From Sphingomonas sp. CCH9-E2 (GTDB taxonomy: Bacteria; Pseudomonadota; Alphaproteobacteria; Sphingomonadales; Sphingomonadaceae): a stretch of DNA of 64,000 bases. The stretch covers positions 1 to 64,000 of the forward strand of contig NZ_LSJM01000230.1 in NCBI RefSeq assembly GCF_001557215.1, in the 5' to 3' direction. Position 1 is the stretch's first letter. The number at the start of each line of letters is the position of its first letter. Below, one piece after another: positions 36,397 to 45,113 of this stretch. The position numbers were made by a program, and so were the translations under genes. The notes below the pieces were generated by a model, which was not told where the DNA came from, ran no database searches, and was given only the letters and a program-made list of their open reading frames with translations.

Positions 36397-36840
36397 TCAG
36401 GACAGCAACCCGATTTCCCGCGCCCGCGCGATCGCATCGGTCCGTCGGCGCGCGCCGAGCTTTTCGAACAGCCGCGCGACATGCGTTTTCACCGTGTTGG
36501 GCGACACGTCGAGCCGCCGGGCAATCTCCTTGTTTGAATAGCCCGCCGCGAGTTCGAGCAGTACCGCCATCTCGCGCTCGCTGACCCCGAGCGATTTGCG
36601 CGCATCGGGATTGCCGGGTTCACGCACCGGTGCCGGACGGCCAAGCACCCGCGCGCCGACATAGAGGCCGAGCGCGAGAAAGCCGATCGCGACGAGCAGC
36701 AGATAGAATTCGAACGACAGGGTTCGCGCCAGCCAGCGATAGTCGAGCCACTGCAAAAACGCCGCTGCCAGCGCCAGCAGTACGCCGTAAAGCGCAGCGT
36801 GTCGCCACCAGAGCAGATCGGGCCAGCGGGACTTCGCCAT
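36397..36840 (-). CDS. Membrane-anchored LuxR-type HTH regulator
   Basis: 147 residues: two membrane helices (about 14-31 and 44-66), a short linker with proline, then a LuxR/FixJ-type DNA-binding domain from about residue 84 (LGVSEREMAVLLELAAGYSN, KEIARRLDVSPNTVKTHVARL, FEKLGARRRTDA). There is no receiver or acyl-homoserine lactone domain; the sensor part, if any, is the membrane hairpin. A TTG ten codons earlier would extend the N-terminus. It lies about 100 bases upstream of the DUF4199-like gene and divergent from the AAA ATPase gene. Control of the neighbouring membrane-protein gene is plausible. Confidence 0.85.
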   Translation of the reverse strand: MAKSRWPDLLWWRHAALYGVLLALAAAFLQWLDYRWLARTLSFEFYLLLVAIGFLALGLYVGARVLGRPAPVREPGNPDARKSLGVSEREMAVLLELAAGYSNKEIARRLDVSPNTVKTHVARLFEKLGARRRTDAIARAREIGLLS

Positions 36841-37146
36841 GACGCGAACATTGCCCGGCGTCTGGCGCAATGCAACCGCTTCGCTTGGGGCATCGATCGC
36901 GCGACTTGCGTGCGGCGATCATTCCAGCTAATGGCCCGCCCGCACACGGGGCGTCCGTGTGTCTGATTGGAGACGGTCATTGCTGGACCAATACCGAATA
37001 ATGGGCTTTGCCCCGGGTATCGCCAGCACCCTTCCGTAACGCCTGCCCAGGCGAAGCGGGGGTGATGGAGCCCCTGCGCAAATCCCGAAATCGATGACTT
37101 TGAGCCGGGTTCATGGCGCGTGCCGTGCGTCCGGATGGGATGGGTT
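36841..37146. other. Intergenic region between the LuxR-type gene and the AAA ATPase gene
   Basis: About 300 bases with no coding frame I can support. A short palindrome (CGCCTGCCCAGGCG, near 37044-37057) belongs to a motif common in sphingomonad intergenic DNA. Divergent promoters are expected here but no clear -35/-10 pair stands out. Confidence 0.4.
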
Positions 37147-39099
37147 ATGTTGCATGAACATGATGTCGTCCGCGCCATGCTGGTGCGGGCCGGGCGGGAC
37201 GTTCCCGCGACGTCGCCGCTGGCGAAGGCGGTGCTGGGCTGGGCGAAGGCGCATGCGCGCTGGCTGTTCGGCGCGCCGATGCCCAAACTGGGCTGGCGCG
37301 CGTTGAAGCCGATGATGGCCGAGGCGCCGGCCCCGGCGACCGAACTGGCGCGCCCGATCGAGATGGCTGCCCGACTCGGCATGGCGTTGGGATTGAGCGA
37401 TGCGGATATCCGCGCGCTGCTCGCGATTGTGGCGATCGAGCGCTGCGGGCATGCGCGCACGTTGTCGCGCTTGCTGATCGAGCAGGAGATGGACCTGGGG
37501 GATATCGTTGCGGGTATCGCTGGCATCGATCCGCTGGCCGTGCGTCGACTGGCACCGGTGCGGCTCGGCTTGGTCAGCCTGCACGACCGGCGCGGTGGTG
37601 GCGTCGATGTCGAGTGCTGCTGGACCTTGGAGCGCGTCTTGGAACGTGGCCCCGGCACCGACGACGAACTGCTCGAAGCGGTGATCGGGCCGCGTCAGCA
37701 TGCGCGGCTGAATGCCGCCGACTTCGCACGGGTGGCCCCTGAAGTTGACTTTCTCGTCCGGTTGTTGGCCGGCGCGATTGCCGCACGTGCGCCGGGGATC
37801 AACGTGCTGATTCACGGACCGCCGGGAACTGGAAAGACCGAACTCGCGCGGACGCTGGCGGCATCGGCGGGGGCGAGCCTGTTCAGCGTCGGCGAGAGCG
37901 ACGAATATGGCGAGGAACCGACCCGCAGCGAACGCGTGTCGGCGCTGCGGTTGGCTCAGCGTATGCTCGCGGCGCGCGGTGGATCGGCGCTGTTGTTCGA
38001 CGAGATGGAGGACCTGATCGGCGATGCCGACCCGGGCGATGGCGACTGGATGCGGGGCCGGCGGGGATCGAAGCTGTGGGTCAACCGGCAGATCGAGACC
38101 AATGCGGTACCGGTCATCTGGACCACCAATGCGGTCGGCAATATCGACCCCGCGATCCTGCGGCGGATGAGCTTCGTGTTGCGGCTCGACCCGCCTGCCG
38201 GCAAGGGGGCGACGACGATGATCGAACGGATTGCGCGCGACGAACAGCTGGCGCTTCCGCCGGAGTTCGGCGCACTGGCCGATGCTGCGCCCGAAACCGC
38301 GAGCATCACCCGGGTCGCGGCGCGGGCGGGGCAGCTGGCGGGCAAGCCGGACGACGCGATGCTGGCGGCACGGTCGCTGGTCGGCGCGCTGCGCAATGGG
38401 CGCATGGTGCGCGCGACGGACAGCGCAATCGACCTCGATCTGTATGAGGCCGATCGCGACATGGCCGCCTTGGTGGACGCGATCACTGCTGAGGATGCGC
38501 CGGCCGACGTCTCGCTGCTGCTTACCGGGCCTCCGGGAACGGGCAAAACCGAGCTTGCCGCGCATCTCGCGCGCGCGATGGAGCGGCCGCTGATCGTCAA
38601 GCGCGCTTCGGACCTCTTGTCCAAATGGGTCGGCGGGACCGAGGCGAACATCGCCGAGGCGTTCGAGGAAGCGGAACGGCGCGAGGGGCTGTTGCTGTTC
38701 GATGAGGCGGACTCGATCCTGTTCGACCGGACCACGGCCAAGGCGAGCTGGGAGGTGACGCAGGTCAACGAGCTGCTGACCTGGCTCGACCGCCACCCGC
38801 TGCCGGTGGTCGCCGCGACCAACCATGTCGGACGGCTCGATCCGGCGGCGCTGCGGCGGTTCGTGTTCAAGCTGGACCTCGCGCCGCTGGGTCTGGTGAA
38901 GGCTGCGCGGGCGTTCGAACGCTTTTTCGGTTTTGCCGCACCGGCGGCGCTGGCCGAGATCGCCGGGCTGACGCCGGGCGATTTTTCCGTGGTTCGGCGG
39001 CAGTTGCGCTTCGGCAAGGCTGATCCTGAGCAGCTGATCGCGCTGCTGCAGACGGAGGTCGCGGCCAAGCCGGGCGAGCAGGGGCGGATGGGGTTCTGA
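37147..39099 (+). CDS. Double-AAA ATPase, function unknown
   Basis: 650 residues with an N-terminal helical domain (1-200) of no recognised family and two AAA modules. The first has Walker A GPPGTGKT (224-231), Walker B LLFDEMED (282-289) and sensor-1 TTN (326-328). The second has an identical Walker A (461-468), Walker B LLLFDEADS (515-523), a pore-like KWVGG (493-497) and sensor-1 ATN (557-559). Both modules keep arginines in DPAxLRR, so both may hydrolyse ATP. The layout recalls Cdc48/ClpB-like unfoldases, but there is no family name I can defend. ATG 37135 and GTG 37120 are alternative starts. It is convergent with the radical SAM gene. Confidence 0.88.
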   Translation: MLHEHDVVRAMLVRAGRDVPATSPLAKAVLGWAKAHARWLFGAPMPKLGWRALKPMMAEAPAPATELARPIEMAARLGMALGLSDADIRALLAIVAIERCGHARTLSRLLIEQEMDLGDIVAGIAGIDPLAVRRLAPVRLGLVSLHDRRGGGVDVECCWTLERVLERGPGTDDELLEAVIGPRQHARLNAADFARVAPEVDFLVRLLAGAIAARAPGINVLIHGPPGTGKTELARTLAASAGASLFSVGESDEYGEEPTRSERVSALRLAQRMLAARGGSALLFDEMEDLIGDADPGDGDWMRGRRGSKLWVNRQIETNAVPVIWTTNAVGNIDPAILRRMSFVLRLDPPAGKGATTMIERIARDEQLALPPEFGALADAAPETASITRVAARAGQLAGKPDDAMLAARSLVGALRNGRMVRATDSAIDLDLYEADRDMAALVDAITAEDAPADVSLLLTGPPGTGKTELAAHLARAMERPLIVKRASDLLSKWVGGTEANIAEAFEEAERREGLLLFDEADSILFDRTTAKASWEVTQVNELLTWLDRHPLPVVAATNHVGRLDPAALRRFVFKLDLAPLGLVKAARAFERFFGFAAPAALAEIAGLTPGDFSVVRRQLRFGKADPEQLIALLQTEVAAKPGEQGRMGF

Positions 39100-39102
39100 G
39101 GC

Positions 39103-40173
39103 TCAGAACAACTCCCCCTGATCCCCGGCGGGTGGGCGGAACAGGTCGCGGCGGAGCGGGGGGAAGGGCTGGTCGAGCCCGAACCGCTTCGCCGCGATCC
39201 GGAACCGGGTGCGCAGCAGTTCGGCCCAGGGGCCTTGACCGCGCATGCGGGTGTGGAAATTGGGATCGTTGTCGCGGCCGCCACGCAGCGACTGGATCGT
39301 CGCCATGACTTTAGCGGCGCGGTCGGGGAAATGCTCGTCGAGCCAGGCGCGGAACAGCGGCGCGACTTCGTGCGGCAGGCGGACGGGGAGGAAGAAGCAG
39401 CCCAGCGCTCCGGCTTCCGCCACGCGCTCCATGATATGTTCGATCTCATGGTCGGTGATCGCAGGGATGATCGGGGAGAGCGAGACGAAGGTCGGGATAC
39501 CGGCGGCGCGCAGCTTTGCCACAGCGGCCAGGCGGCGTTCCGGGTGCGGGGCGCGCGGTTCGACGGTCATCGCGACCTTCGCATCGAGCGAGGTGATCGA
39601 CAGCATCACCGCCGCCAGCCCTTTCGCCGCCATCGGGCCGAGCAGGTCAATGTCGCGCGTCACACGGTCGGACTTGGAGGTGATGGTGATCGGATGGTTG
39701 CACTCGGCGAGCACCGCAATGCAATCGCGCGTGATCCGCCAGGTCGCCTCGATCGGCTGATAGGGGTCGGTATTGGTGCCGAAGGCGATCGGTTCACAGA
39801 CATAGCCGCGCTTTGCCAGCGCGGTGCGGAGCAGGGTGGGGGCATCGGGCTTGGCGAACAGCTTCGTTTCGAAGTCCAATCCCGGGGACAGGTCGTGCCA
39901 GGCATGGGTCGGCCGCGCGAAACAGTAGATGCAGCCATGCTCACAGCCGCGATAGGGGTTTACCGATCGGTCGAACGGGATGTCGGGTGACTGGTTGCGC
40001 GACAATATGGTGCGCGGATGTTCGACGGTGACGGTGGTGCGCAACGGCGGGGCCGCGCCATCGACCGCCTCGCGCGCGTCGAGCCAGTCGCCATCCGCCT
40101 CGCGCGCCGGAAGCGCGAAACGGGTGCTTTCGCGGTTATGCGTTGCGCCGCGGACCGGGCGGGGATGGGCCAT
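39103..40173 (-). CDS. PA0069-family radical SAM protein
   Basis: 356-residue radical S-adenosylmethionine enzyme. The cluster motif is Cys77-x3-Cys81-x2-Cys84 (RGCEHGCIYCFARPTH); the frame around it (ILSRNQSPDIPFDRSVNPY, GTNTDPYQPIE) matches the conserved PA0069 group, distantly related to spore photoproduct lyase. The substrate is unknown. It lies three bases from the end of the AAA ATPase gene on the opposite strand and about 70 bases upstream of moaB. Confidence 0.9.
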   Translation of the reverse strand: MAHPRPVRGATHNRESTRFALPAREADGDWLDAREAVDGAAPPLRTTVTVEHPRTILSRNQSPDIPFDRSVNPYRGCEHGCIYCFARPTHAWHDLSPGLDFETKLFAKPDAPTLLRTALAKRGYVCEPIAFGTNTDPYQPIEATWRITRDCIAVLAECNHPITITSKSDRVTRDIDLLGPMAAKGLAAVMLSITSLDAKVAMTVEPRAPHPERRLAAVAKLRAAGIPTFVSLSPIIPAITDHEIEHIMERVAEAGALGCFFLPVRLPHEVAPLFRAWLDEHFPDRAAKVMATIQSLRGGRDNDPNFHTRMRGQGPWAELLRTRFRIAAKRFGLDQPFPPLRRDLFRPPAGDQGELF

Positions 40174-40242
40174 GGCGCATCATAACGCGCCCGCCGGAAC
40201 AAAGAAAGAACAAATGGCTGCGTGACGTTGTGCTTTCGTCAC

Positions 40243-40770
40243 TCAGCGTTCGCGCAGGCGCGGCATCAGCTCGACGAAATTGCAGGGGCGATGGCGGATG
40301 TCGAGCTGGGTGGCGAGGATGCCGTCCCAGCCGTCCTTGACCGCCCCGGTCGATCCGGGAAACGCGAAGATATAGGTGCCGCGCGCGACACAGGCGGTGG
40401 CGCGCGATTGAATTGTCGAGGTGCCGATCTTGGCGAAGCTCAGCCAGCGGAACAGCTCGCCAAAGCCGGGGATCATCTTGTCCGCGACGCGCTCCAGTGC
40501 CTCGGGCGTGACGTCGCGACCGGTGACACCGGTGCCGCCGGTCGTGATGATGCAATCGACGCTGGGGTCGTCGATCCAGCTGTGCAGCCGGGCGACGATC
40601 AGGTCGGTGTCGTCGGGGATGATCGCGCGGTCGGCGAGGTCGTGGCCTGCGCCAGTCAGGCGATCGACCAGCGTGTCGCCGGAGCGGTCGTCCGCCAGCG
40701 TGCGCGTGTCGGAAACGGTGAGGACCGCGATCCGGACCGGTCGGAACGCGATGCTGTCGTCAATTGGCAC
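40243..40770 (-). CDS. moaB: Molybdenum cofactor biosynthesis protein MoaB/MogA type
   Basis: Adenylyltransferase-like protein of molybdopterin synthesis, 175 residues. The MoCF-binding motifs are visible: [20 protein letters not shown], the [17 protein letters not shown] loop that binds molybdopterin, and [16 protein letters not shown]. The exact step (MPT adenylylation as in MogA, or the less understood MoaB role) cannot be told by sequence. Its start overlaps the end of the lytic transglycosylase gene by 11 bases, so it is cotranscribed with it. Confidence 0.92.
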   Translation of the reverse strand: MPIDDSIAFRPVRIAVLTVSDTRTLADDRSGDTLVDRLTGAGHDLADRAIIPDDTDLIVARLHSWIDDPSVDCIITTGGTGVTGRDVTPEALERVADKMIPGFGELFRWLSFAKIGTSTIQSRATACVARGTYIFAFPGSTGAVKDGWDGILATQLDIRHRPCNFVELMPRLRER

Positions 40771-42532
40771 CGGTCACGCGGTCGTCCTGGGGCACCGAAG
40801 CGGTCATGCGCACCGCCGCTGCGCCGTTGCTGCCCGGCACTTTTGGCCAAAGCCCCTGGCTCATCGCCGCCCGGCTGCTGCTGTCACGGCCGGCCTGCTT
40901 CTCGTACATCCAATAGTTGCGCAGGACTGTCATGACGTAGCCGCGCGTCTCCCAATAGGGAATGCTCTCGATGTAGAGCAGCGGGTCGCCCTTGTCGCGG
41001 ATCTGCGCGTTCCAGTTCGCGACCGGGGTGGGCCCGGCATTATAGGCGGCGATCACCTTGGGCAGCAGGCCGCCGGTGAAGGGCTGGTCGCGCAACTGTT
41101 CGATATAGGACTGGCCGACCTCGATATTGGTCGAGGGGCGGGTCAGGTCGGCGCGGCCGATGGTGACGCCGCGCTTGCGCCCGATATCGGTCGCGGCGGC
41201 GGGCATGATCTGCATCAGGCCATAGGCACCGGCCGGGCTCTGCACCTTGGCGTCGAAGCGCGATTCCTGGAGTGTGTGGGCGAAGACCAGCGCCTTGTCG
41301 ACGCGCCAGCCGCCGTCCGGGGTCCAGTCGGGCGAGGGGTAACGTGCTTCCTCGACCGGGCGCGCGCCGACCGGGCAGTTATGCGTCAGCCACAGCTGGG
41401 TCGCGGGCAGGCCGAGGCGGCCGGCAAGTCGGGTCAGCGAGGCATGTTCGCGCGCATCGCCGATCTTGGACTGGTGCTTGATGACATCACTGGCGAGCGT
41501 CTCCTCGCCGATCTCCGCTAGCGCGGCGGCGACGCGGACATTGGGGCGACGATCCAGCGCCTTCCAGTCGGCGGCGACGAACTTCTCGGCGCGCACGGGC
41601 GCTTCCTTCATGCCCAGCGCCTGACGGGCGAGCATGCCGTAGAAGGTCTCGTCGTGCTGCGCCGCGCTCTTGAGGCGGGCGCTGACAAGGTCGGGGCGGC
41701 CGCATGCCATGTCGGCGCGGGAAGCCCAATAGAGTCCGGCGGTGCGCTTTTCGGTGTCGGCGGCACGCTGCGCGACCGACGTAAAGGCCGCCTGCGCACC
41801 GGCGCAGTCATTCTGACGCCACGCGGCGAGGCCCTGAACCCAGTCGGCCAGCGGTGCGAATTCGCCGCTCCCGGTCTGGGCCAGTGCGGCGACGCGGCGA
41901 GCATCGGCATCGCGACCGGTGGTGTAGTACATCCAAGCGACCCGCTGCCGCCATTCGGTAAGCGTTTCGGGATCGAGATCGACGGCGCGGGTGTCGAGCA
42001 ACGCTTCTGCACCGGGCGCGTCGTCGAGCTTGATTAGCGGCGCCATCGCGGTCGCGACCTGCGCGGCGGCGGCATCCGACTTGGCCGAGCGGTAACGTTT
42101 GCGGATCGGCGCACCGGCGTGCCAGATCATCCGCTGTGCGGCGGGCAGGCTGGGCAGTTCGGTGGCTCCGCGCAGCTTGGCGAGGCGGGCGATCTGTTCG
42201 GCCTGGGGCAGCTCGGGTGCCTCGCCGAGCAGTGCCATCAGTTGCGGAAGTTCGACCTTGGGCGAACCCTTGGCGAGATAGAGTTCGGCGCGCGCTGTCG
42301 CGTGGAGCAGGCCGGGGCGCATCGCGTCGAGCTTTATCTGCGCATCGGCCCAGCGCGCTTCGCGGATTGCGGCGAACACGGCGCGATAGGCGTCGCGCTC
42401 TTCGCGGGTGAGCTGGGTCGGCACGCCATCGCTCGCCTCCCGCCGCTCGATCGGTGAGGAGCGTTCGTCCGACGCATGCGCCGTCAGCGGTGCAATCAAT
42501 GCACAAGCGGCTAGCAGGATACGCGCAGTCAC
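40760..42532 (-). CDS. Soluble lytic murein transglycosylase (Slt type)
   Basis: Periplasmic enzyme cleaving peptidoglycan glycan strands. 590 residues: signal peptide ([20 protein letters not shown]), a long alpha-helical superhelix (about 60-420) and a C-terminal SLT domain with the catalytic Glu in [20 protein letters not shown], then [12 protein letters not shown]. The order matches E. coli Slt70. It overlaps the UDG-like gene upstream by four bases and moaB downstream, forming a three-gene operon with unrelated functions. Confidence 0.94.
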   Translation of the reverse strand: MTARILLAACALIAPLTAHASDERSSPIERREASDGVPTQLTREERDAYRAVFAAIREARWADAQIKLDAMRPGLLHATARAELYLAKGSPKVELPQLMALLGEAPELPQAEQIARLAKLRGATELPSLPAAQRMIWHAGAPIRKRYRSAKSDAAAAQVATAMAPLIKLDDAPGAEALLDTRAVDLDPETLTEWRQRVAWMYYTTGRDADARRVAALAQTGSGEFAPLADWVQGLAAWRQNDCAGAQAAFTSVAQRAADTEKRTAGLYWASRADMACGRPDLVSARLKSAAQHDETFYGMLARQALGMKEAPVRAEKFVAADWKALDRRPNVRVAAALAEIGEETLASDVIKHQSKIGDAREHASLTRLAGRLGLPATQLWLTHNCPVGARPVEEARYPSPDWTPDGGWRVDKALVFAHTLQESRFDAKVQSPAGAYGLMQIMPAAATDIGRKRGVTIGRADLTRPSTNIEVGQSYIEQLRDQPFTGGLLPKVIAAYNAGPTPVANWNAQIRDKGDPLLYIESIPYWETRGYVMTVLRNYWMYEKQAGRDSSSRAAMSQGLWPKVPGSNGAAAVRMTASVPQDDRVTGAN

Positions 42533-43263
42533 AGGCTCTGCCCCCCGATCAGCAATTGCAGGTCTTTCCAGGCGTCGCCCTTGGCCGCCGGCTTGTTCAA
42601 CAGAAAGCGCGGGTGGCGGATGGCGACGACGTCACATTTACCGCCGGAATAGTTGAGCGGCGTTAAACCTTCAGCATTCCTCGCGGCGTCAGTCCCGAGA
42701 ACGGCACGGCTCGTCGCCTGGCCGAGCAGCAGCAACCGCGCCGGGGCTGCCAGCGCGATGTGATGACGCAGGAGATCTCCGAGCTTGTCCTCCAGATCGC
42801 GCGGGACCTGACCCGTGATCGGGCGCGCGGCGCAGAGCGGGGCCAGGTAGATCGATTCGCGCGACTGGCCGATCGCGGCAAGGATGCGGTCGAACAATCT
42901 GCCTGTCGACCCGTCGAGCAAGGCAGGGGTGCCGCCGTCGAATTCCGGCAGGTCGGTGACGACCATCAGCGTGGCGTCGGCATTGCCCTCTGCCGCGACG
43001 ATCGGTTCACCCATCGCCGCTTCGGGGGCACCCGCGCCATAGCGCCAGTCGAGAAACGCCTCGATCGTCGCGGGCAGCGGGGCTTCGGGCTCGGGTCCGA
43101 CGGGAACGGTGCGCATCGGCGCATCCGGCTGTGCCGTAGGGGCAGGGCGCGCGGTCCAGTCGCGCGGGTCATCCTCGACCAGCACATCCACGCCCGCATC
43201 GCGCCACCAGTTCAGTGCGCTTGCGGCTTCGGCGCGCCAGTCGGTTGCCCCCTCGATACCCAT
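42529..43263 (-). CDS. Uracil-DNA glycosylase-superfamily protein
   Basis: 244 residues. The C-terminal two thirds fit the UDG fold: YLAPLCAARPITGQVPRDLE, LLLLGQATSRAVLG and the final IRHPRFLLNKPAAKGDAWKD with the conserved His. In type 4 UDGs the first motif is GExPG with four Cys binding 4Fe-4S; here the equivalent place reads VTDLPEFDGGTPALLDG and the Cys ligands are not seen. DNA repair is the likely area, but uracil excision is not assured. It starts the operon with slt and moaB and is divergent from the ETF-QO gene. Confidence 0.85.
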   Translation of the reverse strand: MGIEGATDWRAEAASALNWWRDAGVDVLVEDDPRDWTARPAPTAQPDAPMRTVPVGPEPEAPLPATIEAFLDWRYGAGAPEAAMGEPIVAAEGNADATLMVVTDLPEFDGGTPALLDGSTGRLFDRILAAIGQSRESIYLAPLCAARPITGQVPRDLEDKLGDLLRHHIALAAPARLLLLGQATSRAVLGTDAARNAEGLTPLNYSGGKCDVVAIRHPRFLLNKPAAKGDAWKDLQLLIGGQSL

Positions 43264-43378
43264 CGGTCCACAGAGTCATGCCTTGACGCCAGCGTCAATC
43301 TGCCTTCATCGGGGGAGGGACGGAACGCGCCGGACACACGACGAGATGTTACGCCGGTGTTCCGAGAGGAGACAGGAA

Positions 43379-45040
43379 GTGAGCGAACGCGAGTCGATGC
43401 CCTATGACGTGGTGATCGTGGGCGCGGGGCCGGCGGGCCTTGCGGCGGCGATCCGGTTGAAACAGCTGGCCAATGCGGCGGGCAGCGAGATTGCGGTCTG
43501 CGTGCTCGAAAAAGGCTCCGAGGTCGGTGCGCATATCCTGTCCGGCGCGGTGATCGATCCCAAGGCGCTGGACGAGCTGCTGCCCGAGTGGCGCGACTCC
43601 GGCTGCCCGCTGGCGGAAGTGCCGGTGACCGACAACCAGCATTGGTTGCTGTCGAAAAAGGGCAAATGGGCGATCCCGCACTTCATCACGCCCAAGTTCA
43701 TGCACAATGAGGGCACCTATACCGGCAGCCTGGGCAATCTGTGCCGCTGGCTGGCGGAGCAGGCCGAAGGGCTGGGCGTCGAGATCTTCCCGGGCTTTGC
43801 TGCGGCCGAAATCCTCTACAATGGCGACGGGTCGGTAAAGGGCGTCGCGACCGGCGACATGGGCGTGGCGCGCGACGGCACGCACAAGCCGGACTATCAG
43901 CCCGGCCTGGAACTCCACGCCCGCTACACCTTCTTCGGCGAAGGCGTGCGCGGGCATTTGTCGAAGCAGATCCAGCGCCAGTTCAACCTGTGCGAGGGCG
44001 TCGAGCCGCAAATCTATGGGCTGGGCATCAAGGAACTGTGGGACATCGACCCCGCGGTGCACGAGCCGGGCCGCGTGGTCCACACGCAGGGCTGGCCGCT
44101 CAACGAGACCGCCGGATCGAACGGCGGCGGGTTCCTGTATCATCAGGCGAACGGGCAGGTCGCGCTGGGCTTCGTCACCTGGCTCAACTATTCGAACCCC
44201 TATCTCTCGCCGTTCCAGGAAATGCAGCGCTGGAAGACGCATCCGGCGATCGCGGAAATCCTGAAGGGTGGCAAGCGCGTCAGCTATGGCGCGCGCGCGA
44301 TCAGCGATGGCGGGTTGCAGTCGATCCCGAAGCTGGTGTTCCCCGGCGGCGCGCTGATCGGGGACAGCGCGGGCTTCCTCAACGTGCCGCGGATCAAGGG
44401 CACGCATGGCGCGATGAAGAGCGGCATGATGGCGGCCGAAGCGGCGTTCGCGGCGGTCACCGCCGACCGTTCGGGTGACGAGCTCACCGCCTATCCCGAA
44501 GCGTTCGAGGCGAGCTGGCTCTACAAGGAACTCAGCGTCGTCCGCAACGTGGTGCCGCTGGTCAAGAAGTTCGGCGACCTGGTCGGCTCCGGCCTCGCCA
44601 ATGTCACCATGTTCCTCGAAAGCTGGGGCATCAAGCTGCCCTTCACGCTCGGCCACACGCCCGACCATGAAAGCCTGTGGCGCAAGGATCTGGTGCAGCC
44701 GATCGACTATCCCAAGCCCGACGGCGTGCTGACCTTCGACCGCCTCTCGTCGGTGTTCATGTCGAACACCAACCATGAGGAGGATCAGCCGATCCATCTG
44801 ACGCTGAAGGACCCGAACATCCCGGTCGAATACGACCTGCCGATGTATGACGAGCCGGCGCAGCGTTATTGCCCGGCGGGGGTTTACGAGATCGTGGGCG
44901 AGGAAACGGGTGATCCGAAGTTCGTGATCAACGCGCAGAATTGCGTCCACTGCAAGACGTGCGACATCAAGGACCCGACCCAGAACATCAACTGGGTCGT
45001 GCCCGAGGGCGGCGGAGGGCCGAATTATCCCAACATGTAA
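43379..45040 (+). CDS. Electron transfer flavoprotein-ubiquinone oxidoreductase
   Basis: Membrane-associated FAD and 4Fe-4S enzyme that passes electrons from ETF (fatty acid and amino acid oxidation) to ubiquinone. 553 residues: FAD motif VVIVGAGPAGLAAAIRLKQL, YTFFGEGVRGHLSKQI, GDSAGFLNVPRIKGTHGAMKSG and the C-terminal ferredoxin-like segment CPAGVYEI...CVHCKTCDIKDPTQNINW with four Cys. The usual last residues GGGGPNYPNM are present. GTG 43379 is backed by AGGAG at eight bases; an ATG six codons later is an alternative. The following TPR frame begins within its last codons. Confidence 0.95.
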   Translation: MSERESMPYDVVIVGAGPAGLAAAIRLKQLANAAGSEIAVCVLEKGSEVGAHILSGAVIDPKALDELLPEWRDSGCPLAEVPVTDNQHWLLSKKGKWAIPHFITPKFMHNEGTYTGSLGNLCRWLAEQAEGLGVEIFPGFAAAEILYNGDGSVKGVATGDMGVARDGTHKPDYQPGLELHARYTFFGEGVRGHLSKQIQRQFNLCEGVEPQIYGLGIKELWDIDPAVHEPGRVVHTQGWPLNETAGSNGGGFLYHQANGQVALGFVTWLNYSNPYLSPFQEMQRWKTHPAIAEILKGGKRVSYGARAISDGGLQSIPKLVFPGGALIGDSAGFLNVPRIKGTHGAMKSGMMAAEAAFAAVTADRSGDELTAYPEAFEASWLYKELSVVRNVVPLVKKFGDLVGSGLANVTMFLESWGIKLPFTLGHTPDHESLWRKDLVQPIDYPKPDGVLTFDRLSSVFMSNTNHEEDQPIHLTLKDPNIPVEYDLPMYDEPAQRYCPAGVYEIVGEETGDPKFVINAQNCVHCKTCDIKDPTQNINWVVPEGGGGPNYPNM

Positions 45041-45113
45041 GCATCTTGCTCTGCCGCTGGCGGCGCTGGCGATCCTGCTGCCGGGGGCGGCGCAGGCCGA
45101 TCTGGGCGCCTAT

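Noticed and set aside
37111..38826. 571-codon minus-strand frame opposite the AAA ATPase gene
   Set aside because: Both Walker A motifs and normal codon use are on the plus strand; the antisense product has no recognisable motif.
43349..44950. 533-codon minus-strand frame opposite the ETF-QO gene
   Set aside because: Shadow frame; the plus strand encodes a full ETF-QO with its FAD and FeS motifs.
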